This document shows positions 53,959-62,368 of a DNA stretch of 64,000 bases, in pieces; within the stretch, counting starts at the first letter, position 1; each line of letters opens with the position of its first letter. The DNA comes from Burkholderia thailandensis E264 (lineage in GTDB: Bacteria; Pseudomonadota; Gammaproteobacteria; Burkholderiales; Burkholderiaceae). The notes below the pieces were generated by a model. It was given only the letters and a program-made list of their open reading frames with translations, was not told where the DNA came from and made no database searches. The stretch lies in NCBI RefSeq assembly GCF_000012365.1, contig NC_007651.1:1550001-1614000 (forward strand), given 5' to 3'. The position numbers were made by a program, and so were the translations under genes.

Positions 53959-55800
53959 ATGAAGATACAGAAGTCCTTGAAAGACGGTTTCGCGCTTGGA
54001 TTGTGCAGGGCGGCACGGCCGGTCGCCGCTGCCGCGCTCGCCGCGCTGCTCGTCGCCGCGTGCGGCGGCGACGACGGCGGCGGCGGCCCGTCGCTCGCGG
54101 CCGCGAACGTCGCAAACACGAGCACGTCGACGAACGCGACAGCCGCCGGCGCGGCGAATAATGCGGCGCTCCCGCCGGATCAACCGTATATCGACAACGA
54201 TGTCTACGGCACCGGGCCGAACGACGCGGTCACCGACGCGACGGAGGGCGCGGCGGTCGTGCACCGGCAGGTGAAGATCGGCGACCAGATCCTCACCTAC
54301 ACGGCGACGGCCGGCCACCTCGTGACGATCGATCCGGTCACGTCGAAGCCGAACGCGAAGATGTTCTACGTCGCATACACGCTCGACAATCCGAATCCGA
54401 GCAAGCCGCGCCCCGTTACGTTCTTCTACAACGGCGGCCCGGGCTCGTCGTCGGTGTACCTGCTGCTCGGTTCGTTCGGACCGAAGCGCTTGCAGTCGTC
54501 GTTCCCGAACTTCACGCCGCCCGCGCCGTACCGGTTGCGCGACAACCCCGAGAGCCTGCTCGACCGCTCGGACCTCGTGTTCATCAACCCGGTCGGCACC
54601 GGCTACTCGGCCGCGATCGCACCGGCGAAGAACAAGGATTTCTGGGGCGTCGACCAGGACGCGCACTCGATCGACCGCTTCATCCAGCGCTACCTGACGA
54701 AGTACGCGCGCTGGAACTCGCCGAAGTTCCTGTTCGGCGAGTCGTACGGCACGGCGCGCAGCGCGGTGACGTCGTGGGTGCTGCATGAGGACGGCATCGA
54801 GCTGAACGGGATCACGCTCCAGTCGTCGATTCTCGACTACGCGAACGCGGTGAGCGCGATCGGCATCTTCCCGACGCTCGCGGCCGATGCGTTCTACTGG
54901 AACAAGACGACCATCAGCCCGAAACCGGCCGATCTGGACGCGTACATGGCGCAGGCGCGCAGCTACGCGGACAACGTGCTCGCGCCGCTCGCGCAGGCGC
55001 CGAATCCGCAGGACGGCGGCTTCGTCAACGTGCGGCTGAACCTGAACCTCGCGGCCGCGCAGCAGATGGGCGCGTACATCGGCACCGATCCGGTTTCGCT
55101 GATCCAGACGTTCGGCAATCCGGCCGCGCTCGGCAACGTGCCGTCGTCCGACGACAACCCGCCGTACACGTTCTTCCTGACGCTCGTGCCGGGCGTCCAG
55201 ATCGGCCAGTACGACGGGCGCGCGAACTACACGGGCAAGGGCATCGCGCCGTACATCCTGCCGAACTCGGGCAGCAACGATCCGTCGATCAGCAACGTCG
55301 GCGGCGCGTACACGGTGCTGTGGAACGACTACATCAACAACGACCTGAAGTACGTGTCGACGTCGTCGTTCGTCGATCTGAACGACCAGGTGTTCAACAA
55401 CTGGGACTTCAGCCACACGGACCCGACGGGCGCGAACCGCGGCGGCGGCAATACGCTGTATACGGCGGGCGATCTCGCCGCGACGATGAGCCTGAATCCG
55501 GACCTGAAGGTGTTGTCGGCGAACGGCTATTTCGACGCGGTGACGCCGTTCCACCAGACCGAGCTCACGCTGCAGCAGATGCCGCTCGATCCGTCGATCA
55601 AGTCGGCGAACCTGACGATGAAATACTATCCGTCGGGCCACATGATCTATCTGAACGATAACTCGCGGATCGCGATGAAGGCGGATCTCGCGACGTTCTA
55701 CGACGGCATCCTCACGGATCGCAAGGCGCTGCAACGCGTGCTGCTGCGTCAGCAGAAGGCGCTGCAGTTAAAGCAACAGAAGCAACAGCAAGGGCAGTGA
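53959..55800 (+). CDS. Serine carboxypeptidase (peptidase family S10), lipoprotein
   Basis: 613 residues. Signal with lipobox LVAAC (Cys35), then a Gly/Ser/Thr/Asn-rich linker to about 75. The S10 domain has NGGPGSSS (158-165), the nucleophile Ser262 in LFGESYGTARS, the Asp in SANGYFDAVTPF and the His in YPSGHMIYL. S10 enzymes release C-terminal residues at acid pH; bacterial members are uncommon, and in the B. pseudomallei group acid-active secreted peptidases are known. A Gln/Lys-rich tail (LKQQKQQQGQ) follows. Ended by a strong terminator. Confidence 0.9.
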   Translation: MKIQKSLKDGFALGLCRAARPVAAAALAALLVAACGGDDGGGGPSLAAANVANTSTSTNATAAGAANNAALPPDQPYIDNDVYGTGPNDAVTDATEGAAVVHRQVKIGDQILTYTATAGHLVTIDPVTSKPNAKMFYVAYTLDNPNPSKPRPVTFFYNGGPGSSSVYLLLGSFGPKRLQSSFPNFTPPAPYRLRDNPESLLDRSDLVFINPVGTGYSAAIAPAKNKDFWGVDQDAHSIDRFIQRYLTKYARWNSPKFLFGESYGTARSAVTSWVLHEDGIELNGITLQSSILDYANAVSAIGIFPTLAADAFYWNKTTISPKPADLDAYMAQARSYADNVLAPLAQAPNPQDGGFVNVRLNLNLAAAQQMGAYIGTDPVSLIQTFGNPAALGNVPSSDDNPPYTFFLTLVPGVQIGQYDGRANYTGKGIAPYILPNSGSNDPSISNVGGAYTVLWNDYINNDLKYVSTSSFVDLNDQVFNNWDFSHTDPTGANRGGGNTLYTAGDLAATMSLNPDLKVLSANGYFDAVTPFHQTELTLQQMPLDPSIKSANLTMKYYPSGHMIYLNDNSRIAMKADLATFYDGILTDRKALQRVLLRQQKALQLKQQKQQQGQ

Positions 55801-55893
55801 TGCGAGGCTGGCCGTTTTCGGCCGCGCTGCCCGTTGCCGTGTGACGGCGGCGGGCGGCGCGGTTTGCGCGAACGGCTGTTTCGCGGCGATCTT

Positions 55894-55933
55894 CGCCTCC
55901 CGCGCGCATGGCGCTCGCGAGGCGTTTTTTTTT
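55894..55933 (+). terminator. Rho-independent terminator after the S10 peptidase
   Basis: CGCCTC and GAGGCG enclose an inner CGC-rich hairpin and are followed directly by nine T residues at 55925-55933. The rest of 55801-56097 holds no gene. Confidence 0.92.
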
Positions 55934-56097
55934 GAGCGGCGACGTGGCGGTGCGGCGGCTCGCCGGCGGCGTCGAGCGGGACGAACGACGTGAGCGGGGC
56001 GCGAAGGAGGGAAGGACGCGACGGGCGGCGGTGAAGCGCGGCGGCGAAGCGCGCACGCGCCGTATGCCGGCGAGCGCTCGATGCGCGCCGCCGGGCG

Positions 56098-56892
56098 TCA
56101 GGACAGCACGAGCTTCGCGCCGACCGCGACGAGCGTCGTCGCGAGAATCCGGCGCAACAGCCCTTCGGGCGCGCGCGTCGACAGATGGCTGCCGACGACG
56201 ATACCGGGCACCGACCCGATCAGCAGCGACACCAGGATCGCCCAGTCGACCGAGCCGAGCATCCAGTGCCCGACGCCCGCGACGAGCGTGAGCGGGACCG
56301 CGTGCGCGATGTCGGAGCCGACGATGCGAGTCGTCGACAGGGCCGGGTAGAGCAGCAGCAGGACCGTCACGCCGATCGCGCCCGCGCCGACCGAGGTCAG
56401 CGACACGAGCACGCCGAGCACGGCGCCCGTGAGCACGGTCGCGGCGAGCGTGCGCGCCGGGCTGGGCGGCAGCGCGCGCGTGCGCTTCGCGGCGAACGCG
56501 GCGAGTTGCGGGCGGAACAGCAGCGACAGCGACGTGAGCAGCAGCGCGGCGCCGAGCACGAGCTGAATCATCCGGCTGGTCGCCTGCGAGTGCATGCCGT
56601 GCGAATGCAGGAGCCACAGCGTGATCGCGGCGGCGGGCACGCTGCCCGCCGCGAGGCGCCCGGTGATCCGCCATTCGACGGTGCCCTTGAGCCCATGCAC
56701 GAAGGTGCCCGTCGCCTTCGTGATCGCCGCGTAGAGCAAGTCGGTGCCGACCGCCGTCGCCGGGTGGACGTTGAACAGCAGCACGAGGATCGGCGTCATC
56801 AGCGATCCGCCGCCGACGCCCGTCAAGCCGACGAGAAAACCGACGAAGACGCCGGACAGGGAGTACAGCAGATCGATATGGGGCAACGACAT
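56098..56892 (-). CDS. TSUP-family permease (TauE/SafE)
   Basis: 264 residues, about eight membrane helices in two repeats: GVFVGFLVGLTGVGGGSLMTP (about 13-33) and GAVLGVLVSLTSVGAGAIG (about 156-174). This is the sulfite/organosulfonate exporter family (PF01925). Substrate is not determinable. A single gene, with the S10 terminator region behind it. Confidence 0.9.
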   Translation of the reverse strand: MSLPHIDLLYSLSGVFVGFLVGLTGVGGGSLMTPILVLLFNVHPATAVGTDLLYAAITKATGTFVHGLKGTVEWRITGRLAAGSVPAAAITLWLLHSHGMHSQATSRMIQLVLGAALLLTSLSLLFRPQLAAFAAKRTRALPPSPARTLAATVLTGAVLGVLVSLTSVGAGAIGVTVLLLLYPALSTTRIVGSDIAHAVPLTLVAGVGHWMLGSVDWAILVSLLIGSVPGIVVGSHLSTRAPEGLLRRILATTLVAVGAKLVLS

Positions 56893-57053
56893 CGGCGGAG
56901 AACGTTAGGCGTTTGAAAGCGACGGCGCGAATGGAATCTCGCATTGTCGCAAAACTCGCGGATCGATGCGGGAAAGCGCAAAAAGATCGAGGCGCGCGCG
57001 GCCGAGGCGACGGGCGGCCGCGAGCGTCGGGTCAAGCGTTCCGCCCGCGATGG

Positions 57054-57098
57054 CTGAGCGGCGCCGTGCTTCGGCGCCTCCTGCACGGCACCGCTCAG
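57054..57098. repeat. Long imperfect inverted repeat at the end of the DHA2 gene
   Basis: 15-bp arms CTGAGCGGCGCCGTG and CACGGCACCGCTCAG with one mismatch and a 15-base loop, overlapping the stop codon of the MFS gene at 57095. An inner GGCGCC/GGCGCC pair is possible. No T-run follows, so it is better described as a 3' hairpin than a terminator. Confidence 0.6.
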
Positions 57099-58537
57099 TG
57101 CGCGGCGCCGTGCAGCTCGGCCGCGGCGTCCGACTGTGCGCGGATGCGCAGCGCGAGCGCGAAACTGGCGGCCAGCGCGGCGAACGCCGCGCCGCAGGCG
57201 AACGCGGCGCGATAGCCGCCGTTGAGCGCGACGGGCAGCGCCGCGTGCGCGGCGGCGAGCGCGTCGGTGCGCGCGGACGCGATGCTCGCGAGCACCGCGA
57301 GGCCGAGCGCGCCGCCCATCATGAACGACGTGTTGACGATGCCCGACGCGAGGCCCGAATCGCTCGGCGCGACGTCGCTCATCGCGGCGAGCAGCACCGG
57401 GTTGAACGCGACGCCCGCGCCGACGCCGACGAGCATCATGCCCGGCAGCACGTGTGCGACGAAGCCGCCGTCGGCGGGCGCGCGCGCGAAGAGGGCCAGG
57501 CCGACGGTCGCGACGGCGAGCCCGGCGCCGATCGCGCGGCGGATGCCGAAGCGCATCACGATCTTCGCGGACAGGCCGAGCGAGAACGCGGCCATGATCA
57601 GGTTCGCGGGCAGAAACGCCAGGCCGACCTGGAGCGGGCCGTAGCCGAGCACGCGCTGCATGTAGAGCGCGGACAGGAAGAACCACGCGAACATCGCGGC
57701 CGCCCACAGCACGCCGATCGCATTCGCGACCGCGACGTTGCGCCGCGCGGCGAGCGCGAGCGGCATCAGCGGATGCGCGACGCGCGTCTCGATCGCGATG
57801 AACGCCGCGAGCAGCGCGGCCGCGCCCGCGAGCGTCGCGATCGTTTGCGTCGACAGCCAGCCCGCTTCATTGCCGTTGACGATGCCGTAGACGGCAAGCA
57901 TCAGCGAAGCCGTCACGGCGATCGCGCCCGCGACGTCGAGCCGCGCATCGGCCGCCGGCGCGCGCACCTTCGGCAGCAGCGCGGCGGACAGCGCGTAGGC
58001 GGCAACGCCGATCGGCAGATTGACGAGAAAGATCCAGTGCCAGCTGAGCACGCTCGTGAGGACGCCGCCGAGCAGCACGCCGAGGCTGCCGCCGCCCGCG
58101 CAGACGAAGCTGTAGACGCCCATCGCCTTCGCGCGCTCGCCCGGCTCGGTGAAGAGATTCATGATGAGCGACAGCGCGACGGCCGATACGACCGCGCCGC
58201 CGAGCCCCTGCACCGCGCGCGCGGCGATCAGCACGAACTGCGTGTGCGCGAGCCCGCAGGCGAGCGACGCGAGCGTGAAGAGCGTGAGACCGGCGAGGAA
58301 CATCCGGCGCTGACCGTACAGGTCGCCGAGCCGGCCGCCCAGCAGCAGGCAGCCGCCGAACGTCAGCATGTAGGCGTTGACGATCCAGACGAGCGCGGTT
58401 TCGGTGAAGTGCAGATCCGCGCCGATCGACGGCAGCGCGACGTTGACGATCGTCGAGTCGAGCACGATCATCAGCACGCCCAGACAGAGAACGACGAGCG
58501 CATACCAGCGCTTCGGTCCGTGCAGGCCGTGTGTCAT
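57095..58537 (-). CDS. DHA2-family MFS multidrug efflux transporter (EmrB/QacA-like)
   Basis: 480 residues from the ATG at 58537. About fourteen membrane helices; motif C-like and family motifs are seen: VLMIVLDSTIVNVALPSIGADL (helix 1), GGRLGDLYGQRRMFLAG (loop 2-3) and SWHWIFLVNLPIG (motif of EmrB/QacA). It probably exports drugs or toxic metabolites by proton antiport. No membrane-fusion-protein gene is adjacent. A single gene. Confidence 0.9.
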   Translation of the reverse strand: MTHGLHGPKRWYALVVLCLGVLMIVLDSTIVNVALPSIGADLHFTETALVWIVNAYMLTFGGCLLLGGRLGDLYGQRRMFLAGLTLFTLASLACGLAHTQFVLIAARAVQGLGGAVVSAVALSLIMNLFTEPGERAKAMGVYSFVCAGGGSLGVLLGGVLTSVLSWHWIFLVNLPIGVAAYALSAALLPKVRAPAADARLDVAGAIAVTASLMLAVYGIVNGNEAGWLSTQTIATLAGAAALLAAFIAIETRVAHPLMPLALAARRNVAVANAIGVLWAAAMFAWFFLSALYMQRVLGYGPLQVGLAFLPANLIMAAFSLGLSAKIVMRFGIRRAIGAGLAVATVGLALFARAPADGGFVAHVLPGMMLVGVGAGVAFNPVLLAAMSDVAPSDSGLASGIVNTSFMMGGALGLAVLASIASARTDALAAAHAALPVALNGGYRAAFACGAAFAALAASFALALRIRAQSDAAAELHGAAH

Positions 58538-58667
58538 CGAGAACGACTCCGGAGGGTGGGAGGCTGCATTGTAAGCGTGTTGTGAGCCGCCTTCCTGCCG
58601 GTTGCTGACAGGCGAATCTTGTTTCCGCGCGGGCCGCGGCGGTGCGCGGCCCGCATGCGAGACGAAC

Positions 58668-59804
58668 TTACCGGCGGAACGTGTCGACCGCGGTGCGGCC
58701 GACCGCGGGATCGTCGGTGAAGAAGCCGTCGATGCCCGCACGCAGATACGCCTGGATCTCGCGCACCGATCCCGCCGTGTTGCGCGCGCTCGCCGCGCCG
58801 CCGTCCTTCAGCGGCGCCGGCAGGAAGTTGTTCTCGGGCCGGAACGTATACGGATGCACGACGAGCCCCGCCTCGTGCGCGAAGCGCACGTAGCGGGTCG
58901 GCTGCTGCAGTGCGCCGTCCGGGCCGACCGGGATGATCGACGTCTTGTACGGCCCGACGCCGTTCGCATATGTCGCGATCTCGCGCATTCCGCTTTGCGT
59001 CGACAGGTCGCCGTACGTGCGCGGGTCGCCCGCCTTCACGAAGTCGTACGGCCGCTGCTTCGGCTCGTCCATCAACTGCACGAGCTTCCAGTTCGGCTGG
59101 CTCGAGCCGATCCGCGCGCGAATCGCCTTCAGGTTCGCGACTTCGAACGACTGAATGTAGACGGTTGCGTCCCGCGCGGTGTACGGGTCCTTGCGCAGCG
59201 CATCGACGAGGCGGTCTTCGAGCGGCAGGCCGATCGACTGGAAGTAGGTCGGATGCTTCGTTTCCGGATAGAGGTGGATCGTGCGGCCGACCTGCGCGGA
59301 CATCTGCTTCGCAAGCGCGACGATCTCGTCGAACGTCGGGATCTCGAACTGATCGTTGTACGCGGTGTTCGCCGGGCGGATCTGCGGGATGCGCTCGCGC
59401 GCGCGCAGCGTCTTCAGCTCGGCGAGCGTGAAGTCCTCGGTGAACCAGCCGGTGAGCTGCGCGCCGTCGATCGTCTTCGTCGTCCTGCGACTCGCGAACT
59501 GCGGCAGCGCCGACACGTTCGTCGTGCCCGAGATCTCGTTCTCGTGGCGCGCGACGAGCACGCCGTCACGCGTCGCGACGAGGTCCGGCTCGATCACGTC
59601 CGCGCCGTCCTCGATCGCCTTGCGGTACGACGCGAGCGTGTGCTCGGGGCGCAGCGCGCTCGCGCCGCGATGGCCGACCACCTGCACCTTCGCGGAGATC
59701 GGCTGCGTGTAGTCGGAGTCGTCGCCGCCGCAGGCGGCGAGCGCGAGCGTCGCCGCGCACGCGAGCGCGACCGGGGAGAAAGCGAACGAGCGCTTGAAGA
59801 ACAT
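58668..59804 (-). CDS. glpQ: Glycerophosphodiester phosphodiesterase, lipoprotein (GlpQ type)
   Basis: 378 residues. Lipobox ALAAC (Cys25) at the end of the signal peptide. GDPD domain: catalytic VVGHRGASALRPEHTLASY (His45-Arg46, Glu54) with metal ligands in DVIEPDLVATRDG and the second His in VLVARHENE; C-terminal strand DGFFTDDPAVG. It releases glycerol 3-phosphate from glycerophosphodiesters in the periplasm. A sigma-70 promoter lies 105 bases upstream. Confidence 0.94.
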   Translation of the reverse strand: MFFKRSFAFSPVALACAATLALAACGGDDSDYTQPISAKVQVVGHRGASALRPEHTLASYRKAIEDGADVIEPDLVATRDGVLVARHENEISGTTNVSALPQFASRRTTKTIDGAQLTGWFTEDFTLAELKTLRARERIPQIRPANTAYNDQFEIPTFDEIVALAKQMSAQVGRTIHLYPETKHPTYFQSIGLPLEDRLVDALRKDPYTARDATVYIQSFEVANLKAIRARIGSSQPNWKLVQLMDEPKQRPYDFVKAGDPRTYGDLSTQSGMREIATYANGVGPYKTSIIPVGPDGALQQPTRYVRFAHEAGLVVHPYTFRPENNFLPAPLKDGGAASARNTAGSVREIQAYLRAGIDGFFTDDPAVGRTAVDTFRR

Positions 59805-59908
59805 GTCGTCGATCTTGTGAAACGAAAGCGAGCCAGGGGAAAAAGAGGTTGCGGCGGCGCGGCGGATTCCACGCGCGGCCGGACGGGATGCGATCGTCGC
59901 AGCGAATG

Positions 59909-59937
59909 ATTACATATGTATTACTTTTAGCTGTCTA
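59909..59937 (-). promoter_or_regulatory. Promoter of the glycerophosphodiesterase gene
   Basis: Read on the minus strand: TAGACA (59937-59932) and TGTAAT (59914-59909) are 17 bases apart in an AT-rich island. A perfect palindrome TACATATGTA (59911-59920) overlaps the -10 box. The gap 59805-60158 otherwise holds only the octamer repeat near its right end. Confidence 0.6.
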
Positions 59938-60088
59938 TTTTTGTACGCCGTGCCGGCGGCGTCATGCCGGACGCCGCGCGCTCATCGTCGGAATCGACGT
60001 GCGGCGCGTTGCGGCGGCGCGGTAGCGTGGAGGGGGAGGGGCGCTGTCGGCGTGCACGGGCGCGCGACGCCGTTCCGGCCGCAGCCGA

Positions 60089-60120
60089 AGCGTCGGAGCG
60101 TCGGAGCGTCGGAGCGTCGG
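60089..60120. repeat. Tandem repeat, four perfect copies of AGCGTCGG
   Basis: The octamer AGCGTCGG occurs four times without mismatch from 60089 to 60120, just behind the 3' end of the LysE gene. Such short tandem arrays vary in copy number in this genus and can serve as VNTR markers. Confidence 0.95.
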
Positions 60121-60158
60121 CGGCGATGCGCGGGACGCGGCTCGATCGCCCGCACGCG

Positions 60159-60773
60159 TCAGCGCTCGACGATCGCGACGGCGCCGAGCGCGATGAAGAG
60201 CGCGCCTGCGAGATAGCGCCCGATCGTCATCGCGGCGCCGCCCGGCGCCGCGCGCTTGCGCAGCGGATGCGCGAGCGCGATGCAGGTCAGATCGGCCAGC
60301 GAGAACAGCAGGTTCGCGCCCGCGCCGAGCAGGAAGAGTTGCCAGCCGACGTCGAGCGAAGCGGACGGGTCGACGAACTGCAACAGGAACGACAGATAGA
60401 ACAGCGCCGATTTCGGATTCGACGCCTCGATGAGCGCGCTCGACGAGATCACGTTTTTCGGCACGGCGGACGGCGCACCGCTGTCGTCGGCGCGCGCGCG
60501 GATGCGCTGGATGCCGAGCCAGATCAGATAGCCGCCGCCCGCGACGCGCAGCGCATGATAGAGCCACGGCGACGTGTCGAGCACGACGACCGCGCCGATC
60601 GCGACCGCGCAGATCTGGAAGAACGCGCCGAGGTGGATGCCGAGCGCCGACAGCACACCCGCGCGGCGGCCGTGCTGCAACGTTAGCGATACGGTTTGCA
60701 GCAGCGCCGGGCCCGGAATGAAGCCGAAGCCGATGCACGTCGCGATGAAGGCGAGAGTGGGGTTGACCGTCAT
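60159..60773 (-). CDS. LysE/RhtB-family amino-acid exporter
   Basis: 204 residues, about six membrane helices. The N-terminus IGFGFIPGPALLQTVSLTLQHGRRAGVLSALGIHLG is the family signature (PGP motif). It exports an amino acid or homoserine-type metabolite; substrate unknown. A single gene with a VNTR behind it. Confidence 0.87.
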   Translation of the reverse strand: MTVNPTLAFIATCIGFGFIPGPALLQTVSLTLQHGRRAGVLSALGIHLGAFFQICAVAIGAVVVLDTSPWLYHALRVAGGGYLIWLGIQRIRARADDSGAPSAVPKNVISSSALIEASNPKSALFYLSFLLQFVDPSASLDVGWQLFLLGAGANLLFSLADLTCIALAHPLRKRAAPGGAAMTIGRYLAGALFIALGAVAIVER

Positions 60774-61054
60774 GGGGAATCGCTCGTCGAGGAAGCGCGG
60801 GGCCGGCGGCTGCCGATGCTAGCCGGCCCGACACGGCCGACGCGCGTTTCGGCGGCGGCGCGCCGATGCTCGTGGAAACGGAACGTGCGTTACGCAACGT
60901 ACATCGCGCACGGCGCAATCCGCAGATGAAACGGCCGTTCAGGCGAGCTTAAAGCACGACCGCGGTGTCGGGCAATCGAAAGATGGCGGCTGGGGGGCGG
61001 CGCGGCTTCGGAAACCCGCACGGCGTGCGGCGAGAAGTGGGCGCAATGGCGCGA

Positions 61055-61109
61055 AGAAGCCGCAAAGAAGCCGCAAAGCAGCCACGAAGGCGCCACAAAG
61101 AAGCCGCGA
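61055..61109. repeat. Five tandem copies of an 11-bp unit
   Basis: Unit AGAAGCCGCAA: two perfect copies, then AGCAGCCACGA, AGGCGCCACAA and AGAAGCCGCGA, contiguous from 61055 to 61109, ending 8 bases before the GNAT stop codon region. The rest of the gap 60774-61117 is unremarkable. 11 bases is one helical turn, and a decay gradient is visible. Confidence 0.9.
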
Positions 61110-61117
61110 GCCGCCGT

Positions 61118-61645
61118 TCAGATCCTCTTGTAGAAAAACGTCGTCGCGCACGGCGCGCCGTCGGGCATCAGCGCGTAATCCGGCACGACGCCGACGCGCT
61201 GCCATCCCGCGCGCTCGTAGAGCCGCTCGGCGTTGCCGCCCGTCACCGTATCCAGCACGAGGATGGTCTTGCCGGCCGCGCGTGCGGCGTCTTCGAGCGC
61301 GGCGAGCAGACGCTGCGCGACGCCGCGGCGCCGCGCGGCGCGATGAACCAGCATTTTCGCGACGTCCGCGCGATGCGGCTGGTTTTCAGGCAGGCGCGTG
61401 ATCATCTGGACAGTGCCGACGATGCGGCCGTCGGCGTCTTCTGCGACGAAGAGCGTGCGCTCGCCGCGCGCGACGCTCTCGGCGACGTCGCGCCAGAAAG
61501 CGCGGGCCTTGTCCCGCGGGAGCGGCGCCATGAAGCTCACCGACGCGCCGCCTTCGACGCAATCGATCAGCACGTCGGACAGCGCGTCGATGCATGCGGC
61601 CGCCTCGTGCGGCCCGACGCATCGCGTGTCGATCGCATCGCTCAT
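61118..61645 (-). CDS. GNAT-family N-acetyltransferase
   Basis: 175 residues from the ATG at 61645, overlapping the upstream regulator stop (ATGA) on the same strand. The acetyl-CoA site RAARRRGVAQRLLAALEDAA and the conserved C-terminal NAERLYERAGWQRVGVVPDYALMPDG are typical for GNATs acting on small amines or antibiotics. Substrate unknown. Coupled to an XRE-cupin regulator. Confidence 0.88.
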   Translation of the reverse strand: MSDAIDTRCVGPHEAAACIDALSDVLIDCVEGGASVSFMAPLPRDKARAFWRDVAESVARGERTLFVAEDADGRIVGTVQMITRLPENQPHRADVAKMLVHRAARRRGVAQRLLAALEDAARAAGKTILVLDTVTGGNAERLYERAGWQRVGVVPDYALMPDGAPCATTFFYKRI

Positions 61646-62220
61646 TCGTGTCTCCCGGTACGGACGGCATTCGCCGCGCCGAGCGCGACGACATAACGCG
61701 CGGCCTTGCGGCCCGGATTGAAAAAGATGGCCGGGCGGTCGAGACGCATCGCGAGGCAGTCGCCGGCCGCGACGCGCCACGTTTCGTCGCCGCTCGTGAT
61801 GTCCATCTCGCCTTCGAGCATCCAGACCTGCTGATGGAAATCGGCGCTGCGCTCGCCGCTGTCGTATGCCACGCGCTCGCCGGGCGGAAACTTGACCTCG
61901 ACGAGTTGCAGCGGCGAGGGCGCCGCGGGCGACAGGCTGCGGCGCACGTAGCCCGACGCCGGGTCTTTCCAGACCGGCTGCTCGGCCGCGCGACTGAGCG
62001 GCGACGCGGCGCGATCGCGCTCGAACAGCGACGCGATCGACACGCCGAGCGCGCTCGCGAGCCGCTCGAGCACGACGGCGGTCGGGCTGCTCTGCGCGCG
62101 TTCGATGAGCGAGATGTTCGAGCGGCTCACCTTGCTGCGCTCGGCGAGCGCGTCGAGCGAGTAGCCGCGAAGATCCCGAAGGGCGCGCACCCGGCGCGCG
62201 ATCAGTTGGTTGACGTCCAT
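61642..62220 (-). CDS. XRE-family regulator with a C-terminal cupin domain
   Basis: 192 residues. HTH (about 7-62: LIARRVRALRDLRGYSLDALAERSKVSRSNISLIERAQSSPT-like order) and a cupin domain (about 105-180, PPGERVAYDSGERSADFHQQVWMLEGEMDI). Regulators of this type sense a small molecule. It is co-translated with the GNAT gene and has two tandem operator-like repeats immediately upstream, so autoregulation is expected. Confidence 0.9.
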   Translation of the reverse strand: MDVNQLIARRVRALRDLRGYSLDALAERSKVSRSNISLIERAQSSPTAVVLERLASALGVSIASLFERDRAASPLSRAAEQPVWKDPASGYVRRSLSPAAPSPLQLVEVKFPPGERVAYDSGERSADFHQQVWMLEGEMDITSGDETWRVAAGDCLAMRLDRPAIFFNPGRKAARYVVALGAANAVRTGRHE

Positions 62221-62224
62221 ATGA

Positions 62225-62258
62225 TCCAGTATGCTGGAATAAAGTCCAGGATACTAGA
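62225..62258. promoter_or_regulatory. Tandem operator-like repeats in front of the XRE gene
   Basis: TCCAGTATGCTGGA at 62225-62238 (perfect TCCAG-N4-CTGGA) and TCCAGGATACTAGA at 62245-62258 (same layout, one arm base different) are 20 bases apart start to start, i.e. on one DNA face. The first ends four bases from the start codon at 62220. Confidence 0.75.
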
Positions 62259-62368
62259 TGCCGGATGAGCGAACGAACGTCACGCTTGTGCGCCGCGCGG
62301 GCGGAGAGGGGGCGCCGCTTCGGGAAGTAACCGCACGGCCGGCGGCGGTGCGGCCGGCCGACGCGGGT

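Noticed and set aside
59909..59945. Pho box before the phosphodiesterase (CTGTC followed by TTTTTGT)
   Set aside because: Only one half-site matches and its orientation is opposite to the gene; it is better explained as the -35 region.
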